Shown piece after piece: positions 43,720-51,961 of a stretch of DNA of 59,101 nt. This DNA is from an uncultured Clostridia bacterium. GTDB lineage: Bacteria > Bacillota > Clostridia > Christensenellales > Borkfalkiaceae. Under the pieces are notes generated by a model. That model was not told the origin of the DNA and made no database searches. It was given only the letters and a program-made list of their open reading frames with translations. The DNA is taken from contig CANREJ010000006.1 of the NCBI GenBank assembly GCA_947629665.1, positions 1 through 59,101 of the forward strand, in the 5' to 3' direction. The position numbers were made by a program, and so were the translations under genes. Each line of letters starts with the position of its first letter. The first letter of the stretch is position 1.

Positions 43720-44012
43720 TATGACGGAACAAATGAAGATATTTGTTTTGACAGCGTAAAAAACGAATCCGCTACAAGGGGCCCGGTTTTGTTTTTAAGC
43801 GATATAGACCGGGAAAGTTTCCAAAATATTATGTTGAAGAAGGAGATTCTCCAAGTAAAAAGCATAGGTTTTTGAAACCCTATATCGAAATTTTTGTTGA
43901 TGAGGAAATGCGAACCAGGCATATTATTGATATATCTTACATACCAAAAGAAAAATCTGCTCAATCCATACAGAGTCCACAAGGACGACCTTCGGCATCG
44001 ACAAAACAATAG
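43720..44012 (+). pseudogene. Possible broken small gene at the island edge
   Basis: An open stretch from about 43757 to the TAG at 44010 encodes a plausible basic protein (YKGPGFVFKRY, KPYIEIFVDEEMRTRHII), but it has no start codon and begins just after a stop. The frame upstream (ICFDSVKNE) is shifted. It may be a decayed gene. No homolog is recognised. The rest of 43589-44114 is AT-rich with nothing recognisable. Confidence 0.3.
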
Positions 44013-44114
44013 TATATCTGCTTAATCTATGCGATTATGTTTGAATAGTCTTTGATAAAAATAAATTCGTGAAACTTACGAAAATAATTTAAAATATTAC
44101 ATGCATCCAAGCGC

Positions 44115-44143
44115 TTGCATAATTTGGCAGAAAATGTTATAAT
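44115..44143 (+). promoter_or_regulatory. Promoter of the XRE regulator, probably leaderless transcript
   Basis: TTGCAT (44115-44120), 17-bp spacer, TATAAT (44138-44143). The start codon at 44150 falls at the expected transcription start, so the mRNA would have little or no leader. Confidence 0.75.
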
Positions 44144-44149
44144 TTGCAT

Positions 44150-44485
44150 ATGGAGATAAAGCGTAAATTTATAGATTGGGAAGCCACAGGCAATAAATTA
44201 TTCAGGTTGCGAAGCGATAATTCATGTCTCAGGAAGTATGTTTGTAGCATTATAAAAAAGAATACAGAAAAATGCAATAATCCGTCAGAAGATTGCACCA
44301 CCTGCGAAGAGCGCTATATTGACAAAAGTATCAGTCGTCCGGAACTTGCGGAAGTGTTCGGTGAATCGGAAAGCGTAATTAACAACTGGGAAAGCGGAAA
44401 GACGCCGGTTGGAATTGAGAATTTATTGTTTTATTGCCAAATTGCCGAAGTAACACTGGAAGATATTTTGGTTTTTTATAAATAA
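44150..44485 (+). CDS. XRE-type HTH regulator with Cys-rich insert
   Basis: 111 residues. HTH in the C-terminal half: SRPELAEVFGESESVINNWESG (62-83). Between the first helix and the HTH lies a Cys-rich segment with C26, C32, C42, C49 and C52, which could hold zinc or respond to oxidants. No ribosome binding site is visible, consistent with a leaderless start. It heads the defence-like island and has its own terminator, so it is a plausible controller of the downstream operon. Confidence 0.75.
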   Translation: MEIKRKFIDWEATGNKLFRLRSDNSCLRKYVCSIIKKNTEKCNNPSEDCTTCEERYIDKSISRPELAEVFGESESVINNWESGKTPVGIENLLFYCQIAEVTLEDILVFYK

Positions 44486-44509
44486 GAATGATATAAATTG
44501 TTAAACTGG

Positions 44510-44542
44510 GAATCTTGTAAAATTTACAGGATTCTTTTTTTT
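44510..44542 (+). terminator. Terminator after the XRE regulator
   Basis: GAATC-TGTAAA and TTTACA-GATTC form an interrupted stem (44510-44533) followed by eight T. Confidence 0.9.
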
Positions 44543-44579
44543 ATACAAGGAATGTAATCTTTAATACAAAGATACGCTC

Positions 44580-44640
44580 TCGACAACAAACGACAAGATA
44601 TAATATAATATTGCCATAAAGAAGGTGCGGGAAACGCACC
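44580..44640 (+). promoter_or_regulatory. Promoter and leader hairpin of the vWA-kinase-phosphatase operon
   Basis: TCGACA (44580-44585), 18-bp spacer, TATAAT (44604-44609). The leader has the hairpin GGTGCG-GGAAA-CGCACC (44624-44640) directly before the ribosome binding site CCAGGAGGG. Confidence 0.65.
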
Positions 44641-44665
44641 GGTTGCCAGGAGGGAAAATAATTTT

Positions 44666-45364
44666 ATGGCAGACAACATTTTTGGAACGAAACGCAATAT
44701 CGACGTGGTGTTTTGTATCGACGGAACGGGTAGCATGGCTCCCTGTATTGAGAGCGTAAAGTCAAACGCACGCAGATTCCACTTGGAGTTTGTGAGCGCA
44801 ATGACCGATCTCGGCAGCGAAATCGACTCCATGCGCGTAAAAGTTATTGTTTTCCGTGATTATCACGATGACGGGGAGCAGGCTATGGTGGAGAGCCCCT
44901 TCTTTGAACTCCCCACCGATACGGCGGATTTTGAAAAGTACCTTGCCGATATCTCGGCAAACGGCGGTGGCGACGGTCCCGAAAACGGACTTGAAGCTTT
45001 GTACTATGCAATGAAATCCGACTTCACGACGGCGGCAAAGGACAGGCAGGTAATTGTTCTGTTCACAGACGCGGAGGCCTTGGACCTTAAAGAGCGAGCC
45101 GGCGAAGCGGGATATCCTGCCGGTATGGTTGACGAGGCCGGGCTGGTTGAAATGTGGGCTTGCATGGCGCAGGACCCCAACTTCAAGCTCCGTGAACGCA
45201 ACAAGAGGCTTGTTATGTTCGCTCCCGACGGAACGAAGTACAAGGCTCTCAAATCCAAATTGAACCGTAGCGTATTTGAGCCTGTAAATATGGCTGACGG
45301 TCTTGGCGATATCGACTTTAAGGACATTATAAAGATTATTGCCGCTTCTGCAAGCAACGCTTAA
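44666..45364 (+). CDS. TerY-like von Willebrand factor A protein
   Basis: 232 residues, one vWA domain. The metal-ion-dependent adhesion site is D19-G-T-G-S23 in VVFCIDGTGSMAPC, with T in the position usually held by S; the second and third MIDAS parts are near DTADFEKYLADISANGGGDGPENG and VLFTDAEA. No signal peptide, so cytoplasmic. Together with the following kinase and PP2C genes it forms the vWA/kinase/phosphatase arrangement described as the TerY-P triad. Strong GGAGG ribosome binding site. Confidence 0.88.
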   Translation: MADNIFGTKRNIDVVFCIDGTGSMAPCIESVKSNARRFHLEFVSAMTDLGSEIDSMRVKVIVFRDYHDDGEQAMVESPFFELPTDTADFEKYLADISANGGGDGPENGLEALYYAMKSDFTTAAKDRQVIVLFTDAEALDLKERAGEAGYPAGMVDEAGLVEMWACMAQDPNFKLRERNKRLVMFAPDGTKYKALKSKLNRSVFEPVNMADGLGDIDFKDIIKIIAASASNA

Positions 45365-45377
45365 CAGACATGTGGAA

Positions 45378-45418
45378 CGGGCGAACAGTCCGTATGGGAC
45401 ACATAGGCTGTTCGCCCG
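45378..45418 (+). other. Intercistronic hairpin between vWA and kinase genes
   Basis: CGGGCGAACAG (45378-45388) and CTGTTCGCCCG (45408-45418) form a perfect 11-bp stem with a 19-nt loop and no T run. It may stabilise the upstream message or lower read-through, so that more vWA protein than kinase is made. Confidence 0.55.
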
Positions 45419-45443
45419 AATATTCAGGAGGGATTAAGTACTC

Positions 45444-47015
45444 ATGAAATATAATGGCATTTATGAAGTGAATTCCGCGTTTTTAGACGGGAGTACAATC
45501 TTGTGGAAAAACACGGGTAACGGCGAATATATAATTGCAACAAAAGACGGGAAGAAATACTTTGTTAAACGTAATATGCACGTGAGGTATCCTACAAAGG
45601 GTGAGCCGAAAGCCGTGTATGATAAGTATAAGGCCGAAGCAGACGCTTTACAGAAGAAACAAGAGCGATTGCGTATGTTGATGAAGGGACTCAACTGGTC
45701 GACGGATCATATAGTCGTTGAAGAAGAAAATTTTTGGGATAGCGAAAAAATGTTTACTACCGTTACCCCTTGTATCCCCGACGTTTTTCCCGACACATAT
45801 GACTACAAATCAATTTCCCTTGCTGATTTTATTCAATTGGCAAAGAGTGCATCGGTGGCATTGGAAAAACTTCACGCTCACGGTGTAATTCACGGCGACC
45901 TGAAAGGCAAGAACATACTCGTTTCAAACACGGGCGGAAAATACATAGCATACTTGATTGATTTTGATTCTTCCTATCCTGCCGACGCTATACCCGAATG
46001 GGAAAGTATCGGCGGTTCTGATGGATACCAAAGTCCGGAAGTTATGCTCTATGGCTCAGACGAGGGGGCCGCTCCCAAGGAAACAATTACTGCGGCAACA
46101 GATATTTTTTCGCTGGGGGTTGTATTACATAAATGGTGGACAGGCTCGTTTCCGGGAGTGGATTTGGAACATGGTTCGGTTGGCGCGGCAGTGTACTTGG
46201 ACAAGACCGTAACAATCGACAAAAAGTTTAATGTCCGTATAGGAGAGAATTGCGGAGCAACTTTGCAATCGCTTATCAACTGGACGTTTGCCAAAAATCC
46301 GGCAGACAGACCCACAGCAGGACAAGTGGCTGATGTCCTCGCAGACAAGATAGGGGTTCCAGAAGCATTCCAAAAAGGGAATGACGACAGGCCGTTTGAT
46401 ACTGAACTTTGGGGTGCGCATAAATTGATTGCCGAACTTATACCGGTGAGCGATTTAAAAAGAAGGGGTGTAAAATCCATTAAACGTATCAACGAAGGGA
46501 GCGGAAGTGCAAGCTTAAAATACCACGTGGTCATGGGAGACGGCGCCGAACGATTTATGACAATTTCGGAACTCTGCGACGCGGGTTATGCTGTGTGTAG
46601 GGGTGCGGAAGTAGATACTCCTTGGGACGAGCATATGATTGAGTTTGAGTCTCCTGACGTTGTTGCCCAAAAGGGGTACGCAAAGATTTGCAAAGTACAG
46701 CTTGCTTTCAGGAAGAGGTATCTAATTACAACCGCGTCCGGCCGTGAGATTGACAAGGGCTATGAGTGGCTGGTCGCCGAAGGGCTTGCCCACCCGAAAG
46801 CGGTATCGGTCGATGCCGACACGCCATGGCCCGAACACGGTACAATGTATTGCGATGAAAATATGGCACGTCTCGGTGTAAAGAGTATTTCCAGAATGGA
46901 AGTCGGCGGAGAGCATCGTTACAGGATCGTCTACAACGAGATTGTTGACGGTAAGAATAAGGTAAACGAGAGAGTGCCTGCAAATAATCTCAAACTCATG
47001 GGGTTCATAAAATGA
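45444..47015 (+). CDS. Serine/threonine protein kinase of the triad
   Basis: 523 residues. Kinase domain about 10-310: ATP lysine in YFVKRN (K42), catalytic loop HGDLKGKN (150-157, D152), metal motif DFD (173-175) in place of DFG, activation end GYQSPEV. The glycine-rich loop is weak. The C-terminal 190 residues are three related segments each with a (V)KSI.R(I/M) motif followed by (Y) and acidic turns; I do not recognise them, they may bind the partner. Cytoplasmic. AGGAGGG before the ATG, and the stop overlaps the PP2C start as ATGA. Confidence 0.9.
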   Translation: MKYNGIYEVNSAFLDGSTILWKNTGNGEYIIATKDGKKYFVKRNMHVRYPTKGEPKAVYDKYKAEADALQKKQERLRMLMKGLNWSTDHIVVEEENFWDSEKMFTTVTPCIPDVFPDTYDYKSISLADFIQLAKSASVALEKLHAHGVIHGDLKGKNILVSNTGGKYIAYLIDFDSSYPADAIPEWESIGGSDGYQSPEVMLYGSDEGAAPKETITAATDIFSLGVVLHKWWTGSFPGVDLEHGSVGAAVYLDKTVTIDKKFNVRIGENCGATLQSLINWTFAKNPADRPTAGQVADVLADKIGVPEAFQKGNDDRPFDTELWGAHKLIAELIPVSDLKRRGVKSIKRINEGSGSASLKYHVVMGDGAERFMTISELCDAGYAVCRGAEVDTPWDEHMIEFESPDVVAQKGYAKICKVQLAFRKRYLITTASGREIDKGYEWLVAEGLAHPKAVSVDADTPWPEHGTMYCDENMARLGVKSISRMEVGGEHRYRIVYNEIVDGKNKVNERVPANNLKLMGFIK

Positions 47016-49078
47016 AAAACTTAAATTTAAAATTTTACTCGGTGCTGAAAAATGAAGATGCTATGCCCTATATCGGCGGTAATCTTTTGGTTGCCGCCGA
47101 CGGGTTGGGCGGTTCGGGTTCAACCGTTCATCAAATCGACCGTGCAAAACATGCCGATATGTACAATGAAATATTGTCTGGTGCATTTGGCGATATTCCG
47201 CAAATTTCCTCTGGACTTTTAAAGTACATTGAGGAGCTTATAGCGCCCATGACAGATGAAAAGGATGATACTTCTGCGCTGTGGGCGTCGAGAATCGTAA
47301 TTGCCCGCTGTGTATATGCGCTGACAGAGGGCGGGTTTAAGGATGCGAGACTGGATGACAAAAAAGTAAGGACGAATCTTGCGGAATTTATAGGTAAAGG
47401 TCTGCACAGCACGGTTGAAAAATTTGATTTAAAAAAAGGTAAATACGACAATCAGCTTCTTCTTCCTACTACATTGGCATTTATACGTTATTGTGAAGAA
47501 AACCATTCGGTGATAGCCGAAACCGTTTGGGCGGGAGATTCCCGTCTCTATGCTCTCACCCCGTCGGGGCTAAAACTTCTATCGGTAGACGACGAGGACG
47601 GTTCAGGCTCTGTAACCAATTTGTTTTATGCAGACAATCAAAAAATTCATCTAAATTATTTGCGGCACGAGATTCAGGAACCTTGTATTCTTATGGCTGT
47701 AAGCGACGGCGTGTTCGATCCTTTTGACCCGCACGATCATTTAGGGGTTGAGCATACTTTGCTGTCTGCAATAGACGAGAGCAATTCAGAGCGGGAACTT
47801 GCAGATAAACTTCATGATTTTTTTGACGCTGTCCACGGCGATGACGCTACCATGGCTTTTGTTTCTTTTGGGTTTGCCGATTTTGCGGATATGAGAAGAG
47901 CCTTAAAAGAGCGCACGGACAAAATTTTGTCAATAAGGCAAAAGCAAACGGAATTATATTCCGCACTTGCGGTTACTAATCTTTCCGAAGAAGATGCGTC
48001 GCATTATGTTGCATCTCGCACGGCAGACCGTTATGATTATATCATTCCTATGTTGCTTGACGCCGTAGAAAGGGGAACAGACGATATCGCAATAACCAAG
48101 GAAATCCGTAGTGTCGCGGAGAACGCACAGAGAGCTTACGAGGCCGATTTAGAGAAAAAATGGAGGGGAAGGCGGGAGGTTGCCTTTGCCGATTTGAATA
48201 GCTTTGTATTATCCCATCCGGAGTGTGTGCTCTCGGAAATATTAACCCGGAACAACATTAAATTCTACAACCAAAATTATAAGGAATTATTTTACGGTTT
48301 TCAAAAGGTCGTGAATGATTTTACGATACAACTAAGCCATGGCACAGAGCTGAAAAGACGTGAGAAAGAATTTAACGCCGAAGAGCAGAATCTACACAAG
48401 TGTATTCAGGCAAAAATCACAGAATACCGTAATCTTTTTGACAATCTTTGGGACGAACGGAATCCCGGTGTGGCCAAAACCCGCGTCCGCGCCCTTGATA
48501 ATTTATGTGTTTGGAGCCGTATAGACAATTCTCTTAAATTCGGCTGGGTTCTTCAAGATATAGGTAAACTTCCGTTAAGCGAAAGAGAATTGGCTTATGC
48601 CGTCAGGGATTTTAATGCGGCATGCCGCACATGGCAATTGAACGTGAACGCTTGGCGGACAACAACTGACAGAATTAGAAATATTTATGAAAAGTCGTGG
48701 AAGACATTGTTGGAATATCTTAAACGCGATGAACGACTTACGGCTGTGCTGTTAAGTCCAGACGCTCTTAACCGGTTTGGATTTAATCTCCCGGACGGCG
48801 GAATAGCTATCTCTGTTGGAACAAGCGTTAGGGAGGGGCTGATGCAAGAATTTAAAAAGAGAAAACCCGCCATTGTTTCCTGTATTGTTAAAGCATTGGC
48901 TAAGGAGTGCGATAAGACCTCAATTATAGACTCCCAATATAACACAACAAAACTGGGCCTGTTCAGGACATACTATCAATTAAAAAACAATCCCGATATC
49001 GGGGTAAAGGAATTTGAAAAGGAGTTGCTTGCGGTTGAGGCCGAGTATACGAGTTTGATAGATCATGCAAAAGTATAA
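47012..49078 (+). CDS. PP2C-type phosphatase with long C-terminal helical region
   Basis: 688 residues. N-terminal PP2C domain (1-290): VAADGLGGSGS (D30-G31 metal site), WAGDSRLY, MAVSDGVFD and HGDDATMAF. It should reverse the action of the adjacent kinase. Residues 300-688 are predicted helical, rich in E, K and R, with no family recognised; possibly a regulatory or scaffold arm. Coupled to the kinase by a 4-base overlap and to the next gene by a 14-base overlap. Confidence 0.88.
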   Translation: MKNLNLKFYSVLKNEDAMPYIGGNLLVAADGLGGSGSTVHQIDRAKHADMYNEILSGAFGDIPQISSGLLKYIEELIAPMTDEKDDTSALWASRIVIARCVYALTEGGFKDARLDDKKVRTNLAEFIGKGLHSTVEKFDLKKGKYDNQLLLPTTLAFIRYCEENHSVIAETVWAGDSRLYALTPSGLKLLSVDDEDGSGSVTNLFYADNQKIHLNYLRHEIQEPCILMAVSDGVFDPFDPHDHLGVEHTLLSAIDESNSERELADKLHDFFDAVHGDDATMAFVSFGFADFADMRRALKERTDKILSIRQKQTELYSALAVTNLSEEDASHYVASRTADRYDYIIPMLLDAVERGTDDIAITKEIRSVAENAQRAYEADLEKKWRGRREVAFADLNSFVLSHPECVLSEILTRNNIKFYNQNYKELFYGFQKVVNDFTIQLSHGTELKRREKEFNAEEQNLHKCIQAKITEYRNLFDNLWDERNPGVAKTRVRALDNLCVWSRIDNSLKFGWVLQDIGKLPLSERELAYAVRDFNAACRTWQLNVNAWRTTTDRIRNIYEKSWKTLLEYLKRDERLTAVLLSPDALNRFGFNLPDGGIAISVGTSVREGLMQEFKKRKPAIVSCIVKALAKECDKTSIIDSQYNTTKLGLFRTYYQLKNNPDIGVKEFEKELLAVEAEYTSLIDHAKV

Positions 49079-50000
49079 GTCAAAATTCTCTTTCAGCTAC
49101 GACGCCGACAACGAGGGTGAGAAACTCAGTCTCACCCTCTATGGTGATGGGGGCGATAAAGTTGTATTAAGCCTCAATGAAGAACAAGCATCTTTACTTA
49201 AATCGAGGTTTACCCGTTCTTTTTATGTGAGATGCAAAAAAGAGAAATTATTAACCGACATAGATAATGCAGGTTCGTATATCGAACTCGAAGCAATAGC
49301 ACAAAAATACTATCTCTGCGATGCCTGCGGATTCGGCGATATAAACTTGTACGGAGTAAAACGCATACTTAAAGTTGTGATTGAAATCCTGTATAAGTAC
49401 CCGAGGCTCCGCAGCAAGCTGTGTTTTATAGGAACGCCTAGCGGTATGGAGAAACTTCTTGTAAGACTTGAAAACGGCGATAAGGACGCCCTCAACAGCT
49501 TCAACCTGCAATATATTTGCACAAGCGAAAACGCAAAAAATCTCGGCGGGCTGATCCGTAAGATGCTCACCGCCTTAATAAACGGACATGAGGAATATAT
49601 TGCAACGGCTATGTCCGCCTTTGGGTTATTTGACGCCGTGTTGCTCGACAATAACGATTATGACGGATATGCATATCTGCAATTAATCTCAAACTTGCGC
49701 AGGAGTGAGGCGGTTGGTTTTCACCCGAAGGAATGTCATACACCTGAGTCGGTCGTGTATCACGAGTTGGGGCACTTGCTGGATAATATGTGTGGGTTTA
49801 GAAAGGATCCAGAGTTTAAGTCCTTTTACGCAAGCCTTGACCAAAGCGATATAAAAAGCGGGCTGTCCAAATATGCTCTCGAATCTCCCGCGGAATTCAT
49901 AGCAGAGGCATTTGCGGAATTTATGTGCAACCCCGCTCCGCGTCCCATTGCGTTAAAGGTTGTGGAATTGCTCGACGAAGCATATAAAAAACTTAAATAG
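49065..50000 (+). CDS. Zincin-like metallopeptidase
   Basis: 311 residues. HELGH (233-237) in VVYHELGHLLDNM is a zinc-binding HExxH, with downstream acidic residues in AEFIAEAFAEFM (E281/E285) as the likely third ligand. The N-terminal 200 residues are not recognised. No signal peptide, so it would cut cytoplasmic targets. Its start lies inside the end of the PP2C gene, so it belongs to the triad operon. A protease effector switched by phosphorylation is one reading; a function other than peptidase cannot be excluded. Confidence 0.75.
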   Translation: MQKYKSKFSFSYDADNEGEKLSLTLYGDGGDKVVLSLNEEQASLLKSRFTRSFYVRCKKEKLLTDIDNAGSYIELEAIAQKYYLCDACGFGDINLYGVKRILKVVIEILYKYPRLRSKLCFIGTPSGMEKLLVRLENGDKDALNSFNLQYICTSENAKNLGGLIRKMLTALINGHEEYIATAMSAFGLFDAVLLDNNDYDGYAYLQLISNLRRSEAVGFHPKECHTPESVVYHELGHLLDNMCGFRKDPEFKSFYASLDQSDIKSGLSKYALESPAEFIAEAFAEFMCNPAPRPIALKVVELLDEAYKKLK

Positions 50001-50035
50001 ATCTATTAAAATAAATACCGAAGCGGCCGTTAACA

Positions 50036-50044
50036 TGATATAAT
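50036..50044 (+). promoter_or_regulatory. Extended -10 promoter of the TIR-LRR gene
   Basis: TGATATAAT is a full extended -10 element; no -35 match is seen. A ribosome binding site ACGGAGG follows after 9 bases, giving a very short leader. It would let the TIR-LRR gene be expressed apart from the triad. Confidence 0.55.
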
Positions 50045-50062
50045 TATTGCACGGAGGCAAAA

Positions 50063-51916
50063 ATGAAAGAGCTTACCATAGAAGAAAAAATCGCAGAAAT
50101 CAAAAGCACCAGCAATTATCAGGATGTTAAAAACGCTTGGTTTCCGCCTTATTATGAAAAGGAATACTATTTTGTGAGCTATTCCCACAAGGACTATAAG
50201 TTGGTTTATGAAAGTCTGCACAGACTGCAAAGCGGCAAAAAGCGGCTAAATTTATGGTACGACCATAACCTTACTCCCGGCAGAGATTGGGAAATAGAAG
50301 CCCGACGCTATATTTATGACTTCAACTGTAAAGGCGTTATATTTTTCCTGAGTGAAAACGCCGTGCTTTCGCAGTCTATCCATAAGGAGATAGAATTTGT
50401 AAAAAACAGCGGTAAATCCTATCTTTCGATAAATCTTCCCTGCGAAAAAATAAAAGGACATATCGGAAAGTATTTGCCCGCCGCACAAATGCTTGAACTA
50501 TTAAAACAGCAAGGCTATGAAATTGAAAACTATGAAGATAAATCGGCTGTTTTAAATGAAACATTTAACAGCAAGATAACTTATTTGCCGTTCAATGAAG
50601 ATATAGAAAGCCAAATAGATAAAATTCTCTCCTTGAAACGCCAGCCTTTGCTTAATATTTTTGATAGCGATAGCGGTGGAATAGTAACGTCGATTAATGA
50701 TATTAATGTGACGGAAATAAAAAGAGAAGATTTTGATTATTTTAATGAACGCAATGAGCGTAAAACCGCCGCAAAAGTAGGACCGTGTGCTTTTGCAAAT
50801 TGCAAATACTTATCAAAGATTGAGTTACCTGAACGTTTAAGATTTATAGGTAGGTTTGCTTTTTATAATTGTATAAGTTTAAAAGAAATAAATTCACCAG
50901 TATGTCTATCTGTTATTGAAACAGAAGCGTTTTATGGGTGTAATAATCTTAAGAGTATTTATATCCCGATAATAACAGAAAAAATTGCGGCGCAAGCTTT
51001 TGCTGGGTGTAGAGGTCTTGAATGTATCATCGTGGATAAAAACAACAAAAAATATTATAGCCGTGATGGTATACTTTATAATAGACGAAAAACTAAAATA
51101 TTGCATATTCCAAAGGCTATTAAAGGAAAAATTATTATACCTCAAGGGGTAACTTCTATCAGTGATGGGGCGTTCTGGAATTGCACAAGCCTTGAAAGCG
51201 TGACTTTAGAAAATAACAGTAAACTTACTTCTATCGGCGAGTATGCGTTCAGGGATTGCACACGTCTTACAAGTATAATCATACCCGACGGTGTTACTTC
51301 TATCGGTGATGGGGCGTTCTGGGATTGCACAAGCCTTGAAAGCGTGACTTTAGAAAATAACAGTAAACTTACTTCTATCGGCGATTATGCGTTCAGGGAT
51401 TGCACACGTCTTACAAGTATAATCATACCCGACGGTGTTACTTCTATCGGAGTAGGGGCTTTTTGGGGTTGCCCAAGTCTTAAAGTTAATATAGCTGACA
51501 TCGCGAAATGGTGCAATATTGATTTTGGCTATAATTTCTTGAAATATGTACACAGTCTTCATGTAAATAATCAGCTTGTAACAAAACTAAATATACCGCA
51601 AGGCGTAACTAAAATTAAAGATTGCGCGTTTTGTGGTTGCACAAGCCTTAAAAGCGTAACATTCTCTGACAGCGTTATTACTATTGGTCGGTGGACGTTT
51701 TGGGATTGCACGAACCTCGAAAGCATAACCTTATCCCATAACGTTAATAGAATTTGTATGAGCTCTTTTCGTGCATGTGGAAGACTTGACGATATTTTCT
51801 ATAACGGCACTATGCAACAGTGGAAATCAATAAAAAAATACATTGATTGGGATAGTGGTACTCCCGATTACACCGTCCACTGCACGGATGGGGATTTGAA
51901 GAAAGGCGAGTTTTAA
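50063..51916 (+). CDS. TIR-domain protein with BspA-type leucine-rich repeats
   Basis: 617 residues. The N-terminal TIR domain (about 32-180) has YYFVSYSHKD (35-44), the LWYD strand (64-67), the G-R-D-W motif and a S-Q-S-I-H-K-E segment whose E109 matches the TIR NADase glutamate. From about 215 to 600 there are 13 or so LRR_5 (BspA-like) repeats of 22-24 residues, of the form (G)VTSIGDGAFWDCTSLESVTL. Two 48-residue repeats are nearly identical in DNA. TIR proteins in bacterial defence consume NAD or make cyclic ADP-ribose signals. The LRR part is a likely sensor. This TIR-LRR order lacks the NTPase usually placed between them in NLR proteins. AT-rich compared with the housekeeping genes. Confidence 0.88.
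   Translation: MKELTIEEKIAEIKSTSNYQDVKNAWFPPYYEKEYYFVSYSHKDYKLVYESLHRLQSGKKRLNLWYDHNLTPGRDWEIEARRYIYDFNCKGVIFFLSENAVLSQSIHKEIEFVKNSGKSYLSINLPCEKIKGHIGKYLPAAQMLELLKQQGYEIENYEDKSAVLNETFNSKITYLPFNEDIESQIDKILSLKRQPLLNIFDSDSGGIVTSINDINVTEIKREDFDYFNERNERKTAAKVGPCAFANCKYLSKIELPERLRFIGRFAFYNCISLKEINSPVCLSVIETEAFYGCNNLKSIYIPIITEKIAAQAFAGCRGLECIIVDKNNKKYYSRDGILYNRRKTKILHIPKAIKGKIIIPQGVTSISDGAFWNCTSLESVTLENNSKLTSIGEYAFRDCTRLTSIIIPDGVTSIGDGAFWDCTSLESVTLENNSKLTSIGDYAFRDCTRLTSIIIPDGVTSIGVGAFWGCPSLKVNIADIAKWCNIDFGYNFLKYVHSLHVNNQLVTKLNIPQGVTKIKDCAFCGCTSLKSVTFSDSVITIGRWTFWDCTNLESITLSHNVNRICMSSFRACGRLDDIFYNGTMQQWKSIKKYIDWDSGTPDYTVHCTDGDLKKGEF
51167..51454 (+). repeat. 144-bp tandem duplication inside the LRR region
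   Basis: 51167-51310 and 51311-51454 are almost identical, each coding two leucine-rich repeats (48 residues). Only a few bases differ, showing recent expansion of the sensor region. Confidence 0.9.
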
Positions 51917-51961
51917 ACCGATTTAATCTTAATTATTTTATTAATATAAGGGAGAATATAA

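Noticed and set aside
43719-44009. 96-codon minus-strand frame at the island edge
   Set aside because: The plus-strand frames here look more protein-like, and no promoter or ribosome binding site was seen for the minus frame.
44666-47015. Tellurite resistance operon
   Set aside because: The vWA, kinase and phosphatase genes match the TerY-P triad, but no TerD, TerC or other Ter proteins are present in the window.
51167-51454. CRISPR-like or intergenic repeat
   Set aside because: The repeats are in frame and code for leucine-rich repeats.
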